From Vibrio palustris (lineage in GTDB: Bacteria; Pseudomonadota; Gammaproteobacteria; Enterobacterales; Vibrionaceae), in the NCBI RefSeq assembly GCF_024346995.1, contig NZ_AP024888.1, positions 682,001 to 746,000 on the forward strand: a stretch of DNA of 64,000 nt. Reading direction: 5' to 3'. Within the stretch, counting starts at the first letter, position 1. Each line of letters opens with the position of its first letter. Positions 27,526 through 37,173 of this stretch are shown one piece after another. The position numbers and the translations under genes were made by a program. The notes below the pieces were generated by a model, which made no database searches, was not told the DNA's origin, and saw only the letters and a list, made by a program, of their open reading frames with translations.

Positions 27526-29258
27526 GATAAGTCTCCTTTCTTATTCGCAGGATACGTAATAGATACTTTACATCCCTGGTTAGGCTCGGAATCAATATGT
27601 AATTGACCACCTAAACGTTGCGCACGTTCATACATAATATTCATCCCGTAATGGTTCACTTTTGAGGGGGGATCACTAAAACCAATACCATCATCTTTAA
27701 TATATACCGTGACCACCCCGTTTTCTTCACCACAATAAATGGTGATATGGCTCGCTTGGGCGTGTTTAATGGCATTAATCGTAGCCTCACGAATCAACTG
27801 AACCAAATGGACCTGCTGCTGAGCACTTAACTCAAAAGACACAAGTAAGTTATCAAGATTAATAATCGCGCTGGTTCTTGCGCGTAATTGATCCACCACT
27901 TCATTTAATGCCTGACCAAAACTGCTTTCTTTGAGTGTCAAACGAAACGTCGTCAGTAACTCACGTAGCTGTTTATAAGCACTCGATAGCCCAGTATCGA
28001 GCTCGGCAATAACCGGGTTAGCACTCGCTTGCAATGTTTCATGATCGTCGGCTAGCATAGACCGCTTAAGTAGCGATACTTGTATTTTCAGATAAGACAA
28101 CGACTGTGCCAATGAGTCATGTAATTCTCTAGCAATTGTCGCTCGCTCCTCAAGTAATAATAGTTGTTCAGATTGTTTTTGTGATTTTGCATAATGAATC
28201 GCTTGTTCAAATATATGCAAAAAGTTTTTAATGAGGATTTTATCTGGGCAAGGCAGTCCTTCTTTCCAACGTAAATACCCCAGCAACACGCCATCGACAC
28301 TCAACTCCCGATGTAGGGAGTATTCTGCATAACGTTCACCAGCATGTAAGGTGAGGCCCTGTCCACCTGCATCAATAACTTGTACTTCTGCACTGATAAC
28401 GCCTTCTAGAGAACAAAAGTAATCTAAAATTACCTGAAAATTCTCCACCGTTAATCGAGACGATGAAAGCTCTTGAGACGATTGATACAATACTTGTAGA
28501 GATTGGTTTGCCATTCTTAAATGACGTGTTTTTTCATCGACGGCAATCTCCAAACCTTGATACAACTGGCCAAGTTCTTGAGACATACCATTGAATACCA
28601 CCATCAACTCGCCGAGTTCGTTATGCGGTTGTCCCGATAAACTAACATCAAACTTCCCTTCTCTTACATTTTGGCTTGCCTGAGACAAACGCTTGAGAGG
28701 TTTGACAATTTCGTTACGGGTGTAGCGTACGACCACCAAGCAGATTAAAATCACACCACTGAGACATAACGCGGCAACCCATGCCAATGTCGTCAATTTA
28801 CGTTCATTATAATGCTGTAATTTGTACTCAAATTGCTCGATATAACGAATGTAAGGATCGACTTGTTGGGTTAAAGAAACATTATGCTGGCTTATCAGCG
28901 TTCTTTTGATCGACTTCCAATCTAGCACCAATTGACGATAATAAGCGCTAATATTATTAGGCACCCACCAATTATTTAATTGCCTCATTGTCGGACCATA
29001 TAGCGTATCTTCAAAATCATCAATATGCTGTAAGGTATGTACATCATTGGTTTTGACATCAATGGTAATTCGATATATTTGCGTTCTTAAAGAACTAGAA
29101 GCGTTGATCATCTCGGCATCATTTAGTGATGACGCAAGAGTAAAGATGGAATAGCCAATAATGATCAGACTAAAAATGATGACTAAGGACATCCATTTTA
29201 CAATAAAACTGGTAACCGATTGCTCTATCGAACGTAACAAATACCTCTCCTTAACCAT
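27522..29258 (-). CDS. narQ: nitrate/nitrite sensor histidine kinase NarQ
   Basis: 578 aa. Two membrane helices (about 22-45 and 156-178) bracket a periplasmic sensor; HAMP follows to about 235. The kinase is of the HPK7 type with phospho-acceptor H380 in ARELHDSLAQSLSYLKIQVS and ATPase boxes REATINAIKHAQA and IKDDGIGF. The nitrate-binding P-box region is DAEMINASSSLRTQIYR (residues 47-63), keeping SLR and the final YR of known NarQ but with Gly replaced by Ser. First gene of the narQ-narP operon. Confidence 0.92.
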   Translation of the reverse strand: MVKERYLLRSIEQSVTSFIVKWMSLVIIFSLIIIGYSIFTLASSLNDAEMINASSSLRTQIYRITIDVKTNDVHTLQHIDDFEDTLYGPTMRQLNNWWVPNNISAYYRQLVLDWKSIKRTLISQHNVSLTQQVDPYIRYIEQFEYKLQHYNERKLTTLAWVAALCLSGVILICLVVVRYTRNEIVKPLKRLSQASQNVREGKFDVSLSGQPHNELGELMVVFNGMSQELGQLYQGLEIAVDEKTRHLRMANQSLQVLYQSSQELSSSRLTVENFQVILDYFCSLEGVISAEVQVIDAGGQGLTLHAGERYAEYSLHRELSVDGVLLGYLRWKEGLPCPDKILIKNFLHIFEQAIHYAKSQKQSEQLLLLEERATIARELHDSLAQSLSYLKIQVSLLKRSMLADDHETLQASANPVIAELDTGLSSAYKQLRELLTTFRLTLKESSFGQALNEVVDQLRARTSAIINLDNLLVSFELSAQQQVHLVQLIREATINAIKHAQASHITIYCGEENGVVTVYIKDDGIGFSDPPSKVNHYGMNIMYERAQRLGGQLHIDSEPNQGCKVSITYPANKKGDLS

Positions 29259-29490
29259 TAACGATATAAGATGACATCAACAATAACTGTCTATCTGCTA
29301 CTTTAGAGTGATACGTTATAGATAGGTTATAATCGATTTTTATGATAGGAATAAACTCTGAAAAACAAGCTTTTGTGACATAGCACAAGTTATAATTTAT
29401 GGATAAGAGACACTTGCCCGCCAAAGACTTGTGATTGTGTCAATATTAACGCTTTACGGCTGCCGATCACTGCGCAAATACAGCGATACC

Positions 29491-30186
29491 TTACTCATCA
29501 TTGACTCTGAATGTTTGACCGTTCGATGCATCCAAATAGATTTTGTGCAGCCGGTCTAACCCACCACAATAAACAAAATACACGTCTCTATCTTGAAAAG
29601 ATACCGCTCTTACCCAACCATAGGTTTCTTCAAAATCTTTCGGCTTACATTGGTTAGATATTAGCAACTCATTGGTAGTATTAAAAAAAGTCGTTTCATA
29701 TTTTCCCAAATCATCCGACCGATTGATATAGCCAAGTACTGTTTCCTTTCTTTGTTGGGGAGTAATCACCGGTTTTTCAATCACTAGACCATCGAGAGGT
29801 ATCCATTTCGCGGTCGCTGGCTGATCTTGTACATAAACAAAATATTCAGTAATTCGCCCCCAACCATCGGTTTTTTCTAATAAATTGACCTTATCTCCAC
29901 GATGTAAGCGTTCTTCAACAAAAGCATCTTTATTCGGCTCGCTACGGATAGGCAGTGTGGCAACTGACACGTAGTAATCCATGATTTCTTTTTTTTCTTC
30001 AGGTGCGGTGACGGGTGTGGTTGTGTTACTTTCAGGTTCTGCCGGTGGAGTTTGCGGTTTTTCGCCCAAGAAGCGACCTATGCCAAAAACGTCACCATGG
30101 TTGGGCATATAATAGAATATATAGTAACCCGCGCCGGCAGCGCCGATTCCCAAGATCAGTAACAATAGCATCAGTAACTTTTTCAT
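29491..30186 (-). CDS. membrane-anchored SH3-like domain protein of unknown function
   Basis: 231 aa. An N-terminal hydrophobic segment (MKKLLMLLLLILGIGAAGAG) acts as signal anchor, then a proline/threonine-rich linker. A bacterial SH3-like region (about 70-135) follows: VSVATLPIRSEPNKDAF, GDKVNLLEKTDGWGRI, and a conserved WI in AKWIPLDGL. The C-terminal 90 residues carry two cysteines (NQCKPKDFEE, VYCGGLD) and match nothing I recognise. Likely periplasmic, perhaps binding peptidoglycan. No operon partner; narQ ends upstream of the next gap. Confidence 0.6.
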   Translation of the reverse strand: MKKLLMLLLLILGIGAAGAGYYIFYYMPNHGDVFGIGRFLGEKPQTPPAEPESNTTTPVTAPEEKKEIMDYYVSVATLPIRSEPNKDAFVEERLHRGDKVNLLEKTDGWGRITEYFVYVQDQPATAKWIPLDGLVIEKPVITPQQRKETVLGYINRSDDLGKYETTFFNTTNELLISNQCKPKDFEETYGWVRAVSFQDRDVYFVYCGGLDRLHKIYLDASNGQTFRVNDE

Positions 30187-30779
30187 CAGTGCTCATTTCC
30201 CCATACACAACAAACACATCACCGTACCTTAAGTATTAGCAGGTGTAATAACAGTGTCTAAAAAGAAATGGCGAGGTGATTATTTATACAACCATTTTGT
30301 GATAACAATCTCATTAGCGCAGAGTACAACCAAGAAACTAAGATAATTATCCAACAAACACCCTCAGTATTTACAATGTAAATATGGCGATGACGCCCTA
30401 CTTTAAAATACCGCTTGTTCATGCTGAATTTAGCGCAAAGTGCGTGTAAACCCGTAAACTAAACAGCAATACGGATAAAACAAAGCCGTGATGAATAGTT
30501 CCATAGGCCACATAGCTCAATTTATCCGCAGTGTATACTCGACCTTTACTTATTTGGAGACGATCACATAAACGAATAACTTGTTACATAAAGCGCTTAC
30601 ATTGAAATTATTAATTGAGCTAGAACTACACAATTTCTCACAAACTCATCGTTTTGATGAGTACCTTCTGATATAAGTGAGTATTACTATAGTATGTATT
30701 TACTGCGTAACGACGCAAAAGCCTTCATATTAAATGACGGTTATCTAGGCAGTACTGTCGATTTTCACGGAGAAACTAG
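30187..30779. other. 593-base gap upstream of glgC
   Basis: AT-rich. The only distinctive element is ATAAAGCGCTTACAT centred at about 30594, a near-palindrome of the kind bound by LacI-family repressors (core AAGCGCTT). A 26-codon frame starting near 30490 has no good ribosome-binding site and is not called. I see no RNA gene or repeat. Confidence 0.4.
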
Positions 30780-31997
30780 ATGCAGGATACTCTTACAGTC
30801 GTGCTAGCCGGTGGTGTAGGTTCTCGGCTTTCCCCTCTTACCGATGACCGAGCAAAGCCCGCCGTACCTTTTGGTGGGAAATACCGCATTATCGATTTCA
30901 CGCTTACCAATTGTTTACATTCTGGGTTACGTCGTATTTTAGTGCTAACTCAATATAAATCTCACTCACTACAAAAACACTTGCGTGATGGTTGGTCTAT
31001 TTTCAACCCAGAATTGCATGAATATGTGACTGTCGTGCCTCCTCAGCAGCGCAAAGGCGGCAAATGGTACGAAGGCACCGCAGACGCCCTATTTCATAAC
31101 ATGTGGCTTTTGTCGCGGAGTGATGCAAAATACGTCGTGGTACTGTCGGGGGATCATATCTATCGTATGGATTACGACGCAATGCTTACACAGCACAAAG
31201 CATCAGGTGCAGGGTTAACTGTCGCTTGTATGGATGTCGAACGCTCTGAGGCCAGTGCATTCGGTATTATTGCGGTCAATGATGACAATATTGTTACCTC
31301 ATTCATTGAAAAGCCAATGGATCCGCCATCCATTCCAGGTCACAGTGATCGCAGCTTAGTGTCTATGGGCGTCTATGTGTTCAGCATGGATGTACTGAAA
31401 GCAGCATTGAATCAAGATGCCGATAAAACCCATTCTGAACATGACTTTGGTAAAAATATTATTCCCCAATTGATCCCAAGTAACACCGTCCACGCGTATC
31501 GCTTCGCAGAGCAAGACAAAGGACGAGTAAAACGAGATTGCTATTGGCGCGACGTAGGCACCATTGATTCGTATTATGAAGCCAATATGGATTTATTAGA
31601 GCCCGTGCCGCCATTAAATCTTTATCAGAAAAATTGGGCAATCCGCACGTATGAGCCACAGTACCCACCCGCACGCACTGTATCTTCCGCAACGGGCAAT
31701 GAAGGTATTTTTATCAATTCAATGATTGCTAATGGCGTCGTCAACTCAGGTGGTTCGGTTCACCACAGTGTCGTGTCGTCAAATGTTCGAATCCATGATG
31801 GTGCGACAGTAATGGACAGCATTATATTTGAAGATGTCAGTATTGGTGCCGGCTGCCAAATTCAAAACTGCATTATTGATAAACACGTAGAAATACCACC
31901 CAATACCGAAATTGGTTTTGATAAAAAGAAAGATGCGCAGCGCTTCCATGTGTCAGAAAAAGGTGTCGTTGTGATACCAGAGAGCTATCAGTTCTAG
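30780..31997 (+). CDS. glgC: glucose-1-phosphate adenylyltransferase (ADP-glucose pyrophosphorylase)
   Basis: 405 aa. The nucleotidyl-transferase signature [20 protein letters not shown] lies at the N-terminus, with [19 protein letters not shown], the ADP-glucose motif [18 protein letters not shown], and the sugar-binding lysine in [10 protein letters not shown]-terminal left-handed beta-helix follows. It makes ADP-glucose for glycogen synthesis. No other glg genes are nearby, so this may be the stand-alone second copy that vibrios often carry. The ATG follows CGGAGAAACTAG. Confidence 0.96.
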   Translation: MQDTLTVVLAGGVGSRLSPLTDDRAKPAVPFGGKYRIIDFTLTNCLHSGLRRILVLTQYKSHSLQKHLRDGWSIFNPELHEYVTVVPPQQRKGGKWYEGTADALFHNMWLLSRSDAKYVVVLSGDHIYRMDYDAMLTQHKASGAGLTVACMDVERSEASAFGIIAVNDDNIVTSFIEKPMDPPSIPGHSDRSLVSMGVYVFSMDVLKAALNQDADKTHSEHDFGKNIIPQLIPSNTVHAYRFAEQDKGRVKRDCYWRDVGTIDSYYEANMDLLEPVPPLNLYQKNWAIRTYEPQYPPARTVSSATGNEGIFINSMIANGVVNSGGSVHHSVVSSNVRIHDGATVMDSIIFEDVSIGAGCQIQNCIIDKHVEIPPNTEIGFDKKKDAQRFHVSEKGVVVIPESYQF

Positions 31998-32018
31998 TCA
32001 CACAAGTATTCTATTCAA

Positions 32019-32063
32019 GCTCCCCCTAAACGTCTCTTTTAGGAACAAGGCGTAGAGGGGAGC
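32019..32063 (+). terminator. possible branched terminator after glgC
   Basis: GCTCCCC (32019-32025) pairs with GGGGAGC (32057-32063) around an inner CCTAAA/TTTAGG hairpin. No T-run follows, so function is uncertain. Confidence 0.35.
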
Positions 32064-32081
32064 CATGATAGATACTCAACA

Positions 32082-32999
32082 TTATTTAGTCGCGGGTTCA
32101 GCCAGAGTATTGAGTGCTGATTGGCCTTTCGGGGTTTGGTTAAAATGACGCTTAAACTCACGGCTAAATTGGGAAGGGCTGACATAACCGACTTTCATTG
32201 CAGCTTCTGTCACACGCAATCCTTCCACTTGAATTAATTGTCTCGCTTTATTTAGCCGTACTTTTTTAAGGTATTGCAGTGGCGATTCCATTGTGACGGC
32301 ACGAAAAGCATGATGAAAAGCTGACACGCTCATATTCGAAACCTCTGAAAGCAACTGTACCGATAGTGGCTCACTGTAATGACTATGGATTTTCGCGAGC
32401 GCTTTGGCAATACGCGCATAATGCCCTTCGTAGCGTGCTAACTCGACTAATACATGCCCTTCTGTCCCGGTCAGTACACAAAATAGTATATCGTCAATGA
32501 GAGATTGGCTCAGTACTTTTGCTTCGACTGGAGACAATAAGGCATGCATCACTCGCTCACAGCTGCTCAACATTCGCGCATTCATTTGTACAGATTGAAC
32601 GCCGCATTGACCCTTATTGTTTTGTGCGCAATATTGCATTCCGTGCTCATCGAGCAGGCTCACCATACGCATCAATAACGTGTGATCGATATGAATATTG
32701 AGCCCCAGTATCGGCTCTTGTTGACTCGCAAAGGCCTCACATTCAAGCGGCATAGGAACGCCTGCGACGAGATAATCATTGGGCCCATACGTCACGCAAT
32801 GCTCGTTTCCTATGGTAATTTTTTTATATCCTTGACCAAGAATAATAATACCCGACTCGTAAACAAATGGAGATTTTGGGGTAGCTTGGGTATGGCGAAA
32901 GAACTTAACTTCTGGAATGTCAGTCTTTATATCGCCTTCAAGTTCCTGCAATTGGTTTTGTTCTACGTATTGCTGCATTAATGTCGCTAAATTACTCAC
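32082..32999 (-). CDS. yqhC: AraC-family regulator YqhC, activator of yqhD
   Basis: About 305 aa using the GTG at 32999, preceded by GAAGGTGAG; the frame to 33083 would add 28 residues. The N-terminal AraC_N sensing domain includes YESGIIILGQGYKKIT and NDYLVAGVPMPLECEA; two helix-turn-helix motifs are LSVQLLSEVSNMSVSAFHHA and VTEAAMKVGYVSPSQFSREF. E. coli YqhC activates divergent yqhD in response to reactive aldehydes. The gene arrangement here, divergent from yqhD across about 190 bp, is the same, which makes the assignment convincing. Confidence 0.85.
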   Translation of the reverse strand: MSNLATLMQQYVEQNQLQELEGDIKTDIPEVKFFRHTQATPKSPFVYESGIIILGQGYKKITIGNEHCVTYGPNDYLVAGVPMPLECEAFASQQEPILGLNIHIDHTLLMRMVSLLDEHGMQYCAQNNKGQCGVQSVQMNARMLSSCERVMHALLSPVEAKVLSQSLIDDILFCVLTGTEGHVLVELARYEGHYARIAKALAKIHSHYSEPLSVQLLSEVSNMSVSAFHHAFRAVTMESPLQYLKKVRLNKARQLIQVEGLRVTEAAMKVGYVSPSQFSREFKRHFNQTPKGQSALNTLAEPATK

Positions 33000-33193
33000 A
33001 CTCTCACCTTCGTTACTTACAAACCACCACAAATTTGTAGGATTAGACATTAAATTTGGACAAATGACGCTATTAAAATACATTATTAAACACTATTATG
33101 CACTCATAATATAGACACAGTTACGATAAACTTAAGTCAACACAATATGCCTAGTTGAGGAATAATCCTTTCTGGAAGCAATAGGAGCGTACA

Positions 33194-34342
33194 ATGCAGT
33201 TTTCTTACTCTAACCCAACCCGACTCCACTTTGGGCAAGGTCAAATCAAGACCATCGCACAAGAAATCCCTCTCGATAGTAACGTATTGGTGATATACGG
33301 CGGTGGCTCTATCAAAAAAAATGGCGTTTACGATCAAGTTGCGGACGCACTAAAAGAGCACACTTGGAAAGAGTTCTCTGGTGTTGAGCCAAATCCAACC
33401 AAAGAAACCTTGGATAAAGCGATCACCATGGCCAAAGAACACAACATTAACTTTATTTTGGCCGTTGGTGGCGGCTCTGTTATTGATGGGTCGAAATTTG
33501 TTGCCGCTGCGGCCTGCTACGAAGGTGAAAGCTGGGATATCATGGTTGGAAAACATACGGTGACGACAGCGGTTCCTATTGGTGCAATTTTGACCCTTCC
33601 AGCGACGGGCTCAGAGTCTAACTCTGGTGCCGTGATCACCAAACGTGAAACTAATGATAAACTTCCGTTTGGTTCTAAAGCCGTGCAACCTCTTTTTGCT
33701 GTTTTAGACCCAGATGTAATGAAAACGCTGCCAGAACGCCAGCTTATCAATGGCGTTGTTGATGCATGGGTTCACACTTGTGAGCAATACCTCACCACAC
33801 CAACCTCTGCCAAGGTACAAGAAGGTTATGCTGAAACATTACTGCGTACTCTGCTTGATTTGGGGAATCGCTACGATAGCCGCGACAGCGATGAATGGCG
33901 AGCCAACCTAATGTGGTCAGCCAACCAAGCCTTGAACGGTTTGATTGGTACGGGGGTTCCACAAGATTGGGCTACCCACATGATTGGACACGAATTTACC
34001 GCTTTATGGCAAGTCGATCACGGACGTTCATTAGCGATCGTACAACCTTGGCTACTGCGCAACCAAATGGACGTAAAACGTGCCAAATTAGAACAAATGG
34101 GCCGCAACGTGTTTGGCCTAGAAGCTGGTGACGATTTAGCGGAGCGAACCATCCAAGCAATCGAAGCATTTTACCATGGGTTGAATGTCGCGACTCAATT
34201 TGGTGAACACGGCATGACGCACTCAGAAGCGGTTGATACGGTTGTTAATCAACTAGACAAACACGGTATGACCGCTCTAGGTGAGAACAAAGCGATCACT
34301 TTGAAGCAATCTCGTGAAATTCTAGAAAAAGCGTTGGTTTAG
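33194..34342 (+). CDS. yqhD: NADPH-dependent aldehyde reductase YqhD
   Basis: 382 aa, clear YqhD homologue: PTRLHFGQGQIK, VIYGGGSIKKNGVYDQV, AVGGGSVIDGSKF, LTLPATGSESNSGAVIT and GVPQDWATHMIGHEFTA. Metal ligands lie in GVVDAWVHTCEQY and the two histidines of HMIGHE. YqhD reduces short, toxic aldehydes (methylglyoxal, glyoxal, malondialdehyde) with NADPH. It is controlled by divergent yqhC, and methylglyoxal synthase is the next gene downstream. An 11-bp perfect inverted repeat (34354-34379) follows the stop and may end transcription. Confidence 0.95.
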   Translation: MQFSYSNPTRLHFGQGQIKTIAQEIPLDSNVLVIYGGGSIKKNGVYDQVADALKEHTWKEFSGVEPNPTKETLDKAITMAKEHNINFILAVGGGSVIDGSKFVAAAACYEGESWDIMVGKHTVTTAVPIGAILTLPATGSESNSGAVITKRETNDKLPFGSKAVQPLFAVLDPDVMKTLPERQLINGVVDAWVHTCEQYLTTPTSAKVQEGYAETLLRTLLDLGNRYDSRDSDEWRANLMWSANQALNGLIGTGVPQDWATHMIGHEFTALWQVDHGRSLAIVQPWLLRNQMDVKRAKLEQMGRNVFGLEAGDDLAERTIQAIEAFYHGLNVATQFGEHGMTHSEAVDTVVNQLDKHGMTALGENKAITLKQSREILEKALV

Positions 34343-34353
34343 ACCAATCCACT

Positions 34354-34379
34354 TCAATGGGCGCATCAGCGCCCATTGA
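34354..34379 (+). terminator. hairpin after yqhD
   Basis: TCAATGGGCGC and GCGCCCATTGA are perfect 11-base arms with loop ATCA; followed by CTCAAAAG rather than a T-run. Confidence 0.5.
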
Positions 34380-34603
34380 CTCAAAAGTTCATATTTCCAC
34401 AATAACTATAACGATATTGTCGCGTTATATCACTGATCTTGCCTGTAAAATCCGCTACACTTTTGCTTTATTTAATCCCAATAAAACCCAATGATGATGG
34501 TATTGGTAACGAGTGATGGCTTACATCAATGAGCCCTACACTCTCGTCAGTCATCTTGGTATTGATCTCGATAAGACCATAAAAATCAAATAGGAATTGA
34601 ATC

Positions 34604-35059
34604 ATGCATAAAACCACTCGCGTTATGAGTGCCCATAAACACGTGGCCTTAGTTGCACATGATAATTACAAAACTGAACTATTGCGCTGGGTAGAAGAAA
34701 ACAAATCAACGTTACAACAGCACTTTTTGTACGCAACCGGTACCACGGGCACAATGCTGAGTAAAGAAACAGGCCTTGCGATAAAAAGTAAAATCAGTGG
34801 ACCAATGGGCGGTGATCAACAGGTCGGCGCTATGATTGCCGAAGGTAAAATTGACGTATTGATTTTTTTCTGGGATCCACTCAATGCCGTACCGCATGAC
34901 CCTGACGTGAAAGCCTTGCTACGTATTGCCAGTGTTTGGAACATTCCTGTCGCCACTAACCGCGCCAGCGCGACGTTTATTTTCAAATCTGACCTTATCA
35001 ACCAAGAGGTAGAAATTGAAATTCCAGACTATAACGCATACTTAAGTGAGCGCGTATAG
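34604..35059 (+). CDS. mgsA: methylglyoxal synthase
   Basis: 151 aa, full length. Conserved [11 protein letters not shown] (H19, D20), [10 protein letters not shown] phosphate loop, [14 protein letters not shown] with catalytic D71, and [20 protein letters not shown]. It converts dihydroxyacetone phosphate to methylglyoxal and phosphate, bypassing lower glycolysis when phosphate is short. AGGA lies 8 nt before the ATG. Placed 261 bp after yqhD, whose product detoxifies aldehydes such as methylglyoxal. Confidence 0.97.
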   Translation: MHKTTRVMSAHKHVALVAHDNYKTELLRWVEENKSTLQQHFLYATGTTGTMLSKETGLAIKSKISGPMGGDQQVGAMIAEGKIDVLIFFWDPLNAVPHDPDVKALLRIASVWNIPVATNRASATFIFKSDLINQEVEIEIPDYNAYLSERV

Positions 35060-35118
35060 CTCTGTTATTCGCAACGATAACAGGGTGCTAGCCAATAGCA
35101 GTCAATCAAAACAAAAAT

Positions 35119-35145
35119 AGGCTCTTCAGATGAAGAGCCTTTTCT
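35119..35145. terminator. bidirectional terminator between mgsA and the first pectate lyase
   Basis: AGGCTCTTCA and TGAAGAGCCT enclose GA; T-runs follow on both strands, serving both convergent genes. Confidence 0.9.
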
Positions 35146-35200
35146 TATGGTCGCTATTGAATTATATTTTATAAATCAACACTCTACATATAATAATCGA

Positions 35201-36793
35201 TTATTGTGGACCGACTTGACTAATTACACCAGCGACTTCATCAGCAGTTTGAGTTGGCTTAGGGAAAGCTTGTACATCTTGGAATACTTGACCATTTGTA
35301 TCACGATGCGGATCACTCGCTGAAGATCCTACATATTTATTGCCGCGTACATTAATGTAGCCTCCACCATTAACCCAATGTGGGCTTCGTGCATTTTCAA
35401 AATAGTTATTTTCTACTAATGCTTGAGCACCATGAGAGGTACTGATTGAGTAATACGTGATGTTTTTCCAATAGTTATTAAAGATATGCGCACGTGTGTT
35501 TTCACCCGTTAATTTCGGGTTACGGCCGGCCGCTTCATCCCAAAAGTTATGGTGGAAGGTCACTTCCGTATTTTTCACTAAGTTTGTGTACCAGTGATGA
35601 TTGGCACAGACTTGCGGATTTAGCCCTTTAAAGTGGTTCCAGCTTACGGTAACGTTTTTACTATTACCAAAATCAATTTGGCCATCACTGATATCTTTAA
35701 ACGACACATGATCAATCCAAACATGGCTGCTATCATCCACTTCGATACCGCTGCTCGCTTCAACTAACGCAGGGTTCACATCATAAATCTTTAAATTTTT
35801 AATAATGACGTTTTGTGCTTGATATACCACCAACGTTCCGCCGCGAATACCCGAATTTTTATTGCCGCCAATCACTGATTTGTTCGGCGTTACCAAAATA
35901 CGTGTTTCGTTGCGATTAACTGTAAATGTCTGATTAGTATCACTATCTAAAGACTTACAAGATGTATCTCCAACAGGAATACGATACCAGAGCTTACCTG
36001 GGTCATCCCACATCGCACAATCTAAACGACACGCTTGTACAGGACGAGGCTCAGTACGGCAATCAATGGTCGTGTTAGCTGGAATGTTAATGACACGTTT
36101 TCCATCCGTGCGCAATTCACGCACTAAAGCATCACAAGTTTTCACCGTAACTTCTGGGCCACCCTGACCTCCGGTGGTGGTATATAGACCATCATTACCC
36201 GATTGACCTGCAAAACCAATGGGACCATCGCTTGGCGATGGAGTATTCGAATCGCTGCCACACGTGCCGTTGACTGGATTAAAATACCAACGTTGTGAGC
36301 TCGAATTCGCATCATCATTTTGATATACGTTGGCCGCATCTTCCCCGCTCGCAACCGTCAGAGATTTTGACGAAAGTTTGTTTACGATTTTGAACGAGCC
36401 GTTACTTTGGTGCTTTAATTCCCAACGTTGTGTGTCACTATCTAGATCTTCATAGGTATCAACATTGGCGCCGTTTGACGTTGAATTATTATAAACTTCG
36501 ACGACCTTATTGTTATAAGCCGATTTAATTTTCCAATAATTATCTTTCTGTTTAGTTACAATAAATTTTTGGTTATTCGGCTTCCAATTATTATAAGTGA
36601 TCACGTTTGGCGTTGGTCCCGAATCACTGGTATCAACATCAAGTGCTTTATTCGCACCTTTATTAATGATGAAGTACGTACCACCAGAACTTGGAGCTTG
36701 TGTACAATTAGCAGCAAACACAGACGCACTACTTAGCGCCAGAGCTAAAGCAATACCATGCTTAACTACGGTATATTTGTTGGTTAATAACAT
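35201..36793 (-). CDS. secreted pectate lyase (PL1 family) with N-terminal ricin-type lectin domain, copy 1
   Basis: 530 aa. A signal peptide ends near residue 27 (SSASVFA). Residues about 38-175 are a ricin-B/CBM13 beta-trefoil with Q-x-F/W repeats (NQKF, TQRWEL, SQRWYF). The rest is a PL1 right-handed beta-helix: VWIDH at 358-362, DGQIDFGNSKNVTVSWN with calcium-site acids, and GRNPKL at 423-428 where R424 is the likely catalytic base. Several cysteines suggest disulfides. It would cleave polygalacturonate outside the cell. It is about three-quarters identical to the neighbouring copy 2. AGGAATTAAA precedes the ATG. Confidence 0.92.
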   Translation of the reverse strand: MLLTNKYTVVKHGIALALALSSASVFAANCTQAPSSGGTYFIINKGANKALDVDTSDSGPTPNVITYNNWKPNNQKFIVTKQKDNYWKIKSAYNNKVVEVYNNSTSNGANVDTYEDLDSDTQRWELKHQSNGSFKIVNKLSSKSLTVASGEDAANVYQNDDANSSSQRWYFNPVNGTCGSDSNTPSPSDGPIGFAGQSGNDGLYTTTGGQGGPEVTVKTCDALVRELRTDGKRVINIPANTTIDCRTEPRPVQACRLDCAMWDDPGKLWYRIPVGDTSCKSLDSDTNQTFTVNRNETRILVTPNKSVIGGNKNSGIRGGTLVVYQAQNVIIKNLKIYDVNPALVEASSGIEVDDSSHVWIDHVSFKDISDGQIDFGNSKNVTVSWNHFKGLNPQVCANHHWYTNLVKNTEVTFHHNFWDEAAGRNPKLTGENTRAHIFNNYWKNITYYSISTSHGAQALVENNYFENARSPHWVNGGGYINVRGNKYVGSSASDPHRDTNGQVFQDVQAFPKPTQTADEVAGVISQVGPQ

Positions 36794-36930
36794 TTTAATT
36801 CCTATACATCTTACGATTAATGACTCACTCTCCTCTGGAGGTTATGAGTTAATGATATATCGTTCTATAACTAAATATATCAGTAGGTTATTGTAAAGAA
36901 TTTGCTTTACATTTTTCTGACATTAGCCAT

Positions 36931-36957
36931 TTTTTGCTGCATTGATCCCAACAAAAA
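36931..36957 (-). promoter_or_regulatory. conserved upstream element of pectate lyase 1
   Basis: TTTTTGCTG and CAACAAAAA form imperfect inverted arms around CATTGATCC. The 20-mer TGCATTGATCCCAACAAAAA (36938-36957) recurs exactly at 38919-38938 before copy 2. In both places a second shared 12-mer (TGTAAAGAATTT) begins 46 bases further toward the gene, so spacing is preserved. Candidate binding site for a common regulator. Confidence 0.6.
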
Positions 36958-37120
36958 TTTGAACATAAACTTTATGACCCCTAAATCAAAGTAATAGGGA
37001 CATTATCTGTCCCCCTATATCGGTATAAGTAAGAAAATTAGATAATGGACACAATAAATACGTTGCTCGGTAAATCGACCCTCGCGCTTGTAATGGCATC
37101 ATCGTTAGCTTATTGACCAC

Positions 37121-37147
37121 AAAAAAGCCCTTCATGAGAAGGGCTTT
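37121..37147 (-). terminator. intrinsic terminator of pectate lyase 2
   Basis: AAAGCCCTTC and GAAGGGCTTT enclose ATGA; on the minus strand a run of six T follows. It separates the two lyase genes into independent transcripts. Confidence 0.92.
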
Positions 37148-37173
37148 GATTAATATAGAGTAACCATCAACTA

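Larger units (their letters stand above)
36794..37173. other. 380-base gap upstream of pectate lyase 1
   Basis: Contains a perfect 20-bp inverted repeat (TGTAAAG-AATTTG-CTTTACA, 36892-36911), the conserved element at 36931-36957, a GGGACA/TGTCCC repeat at 36997-37013, and the terminator of copy 2 at 37121-37147. No coding sequence seen. Confidence 0.6.

Noticed and set aside
29371..29390. CRP site near narQ (TTGTGACATAGCACAAG)
   Set aside because: Spacing between half-sites is 5 rather than 6, so it does not fit CRP.
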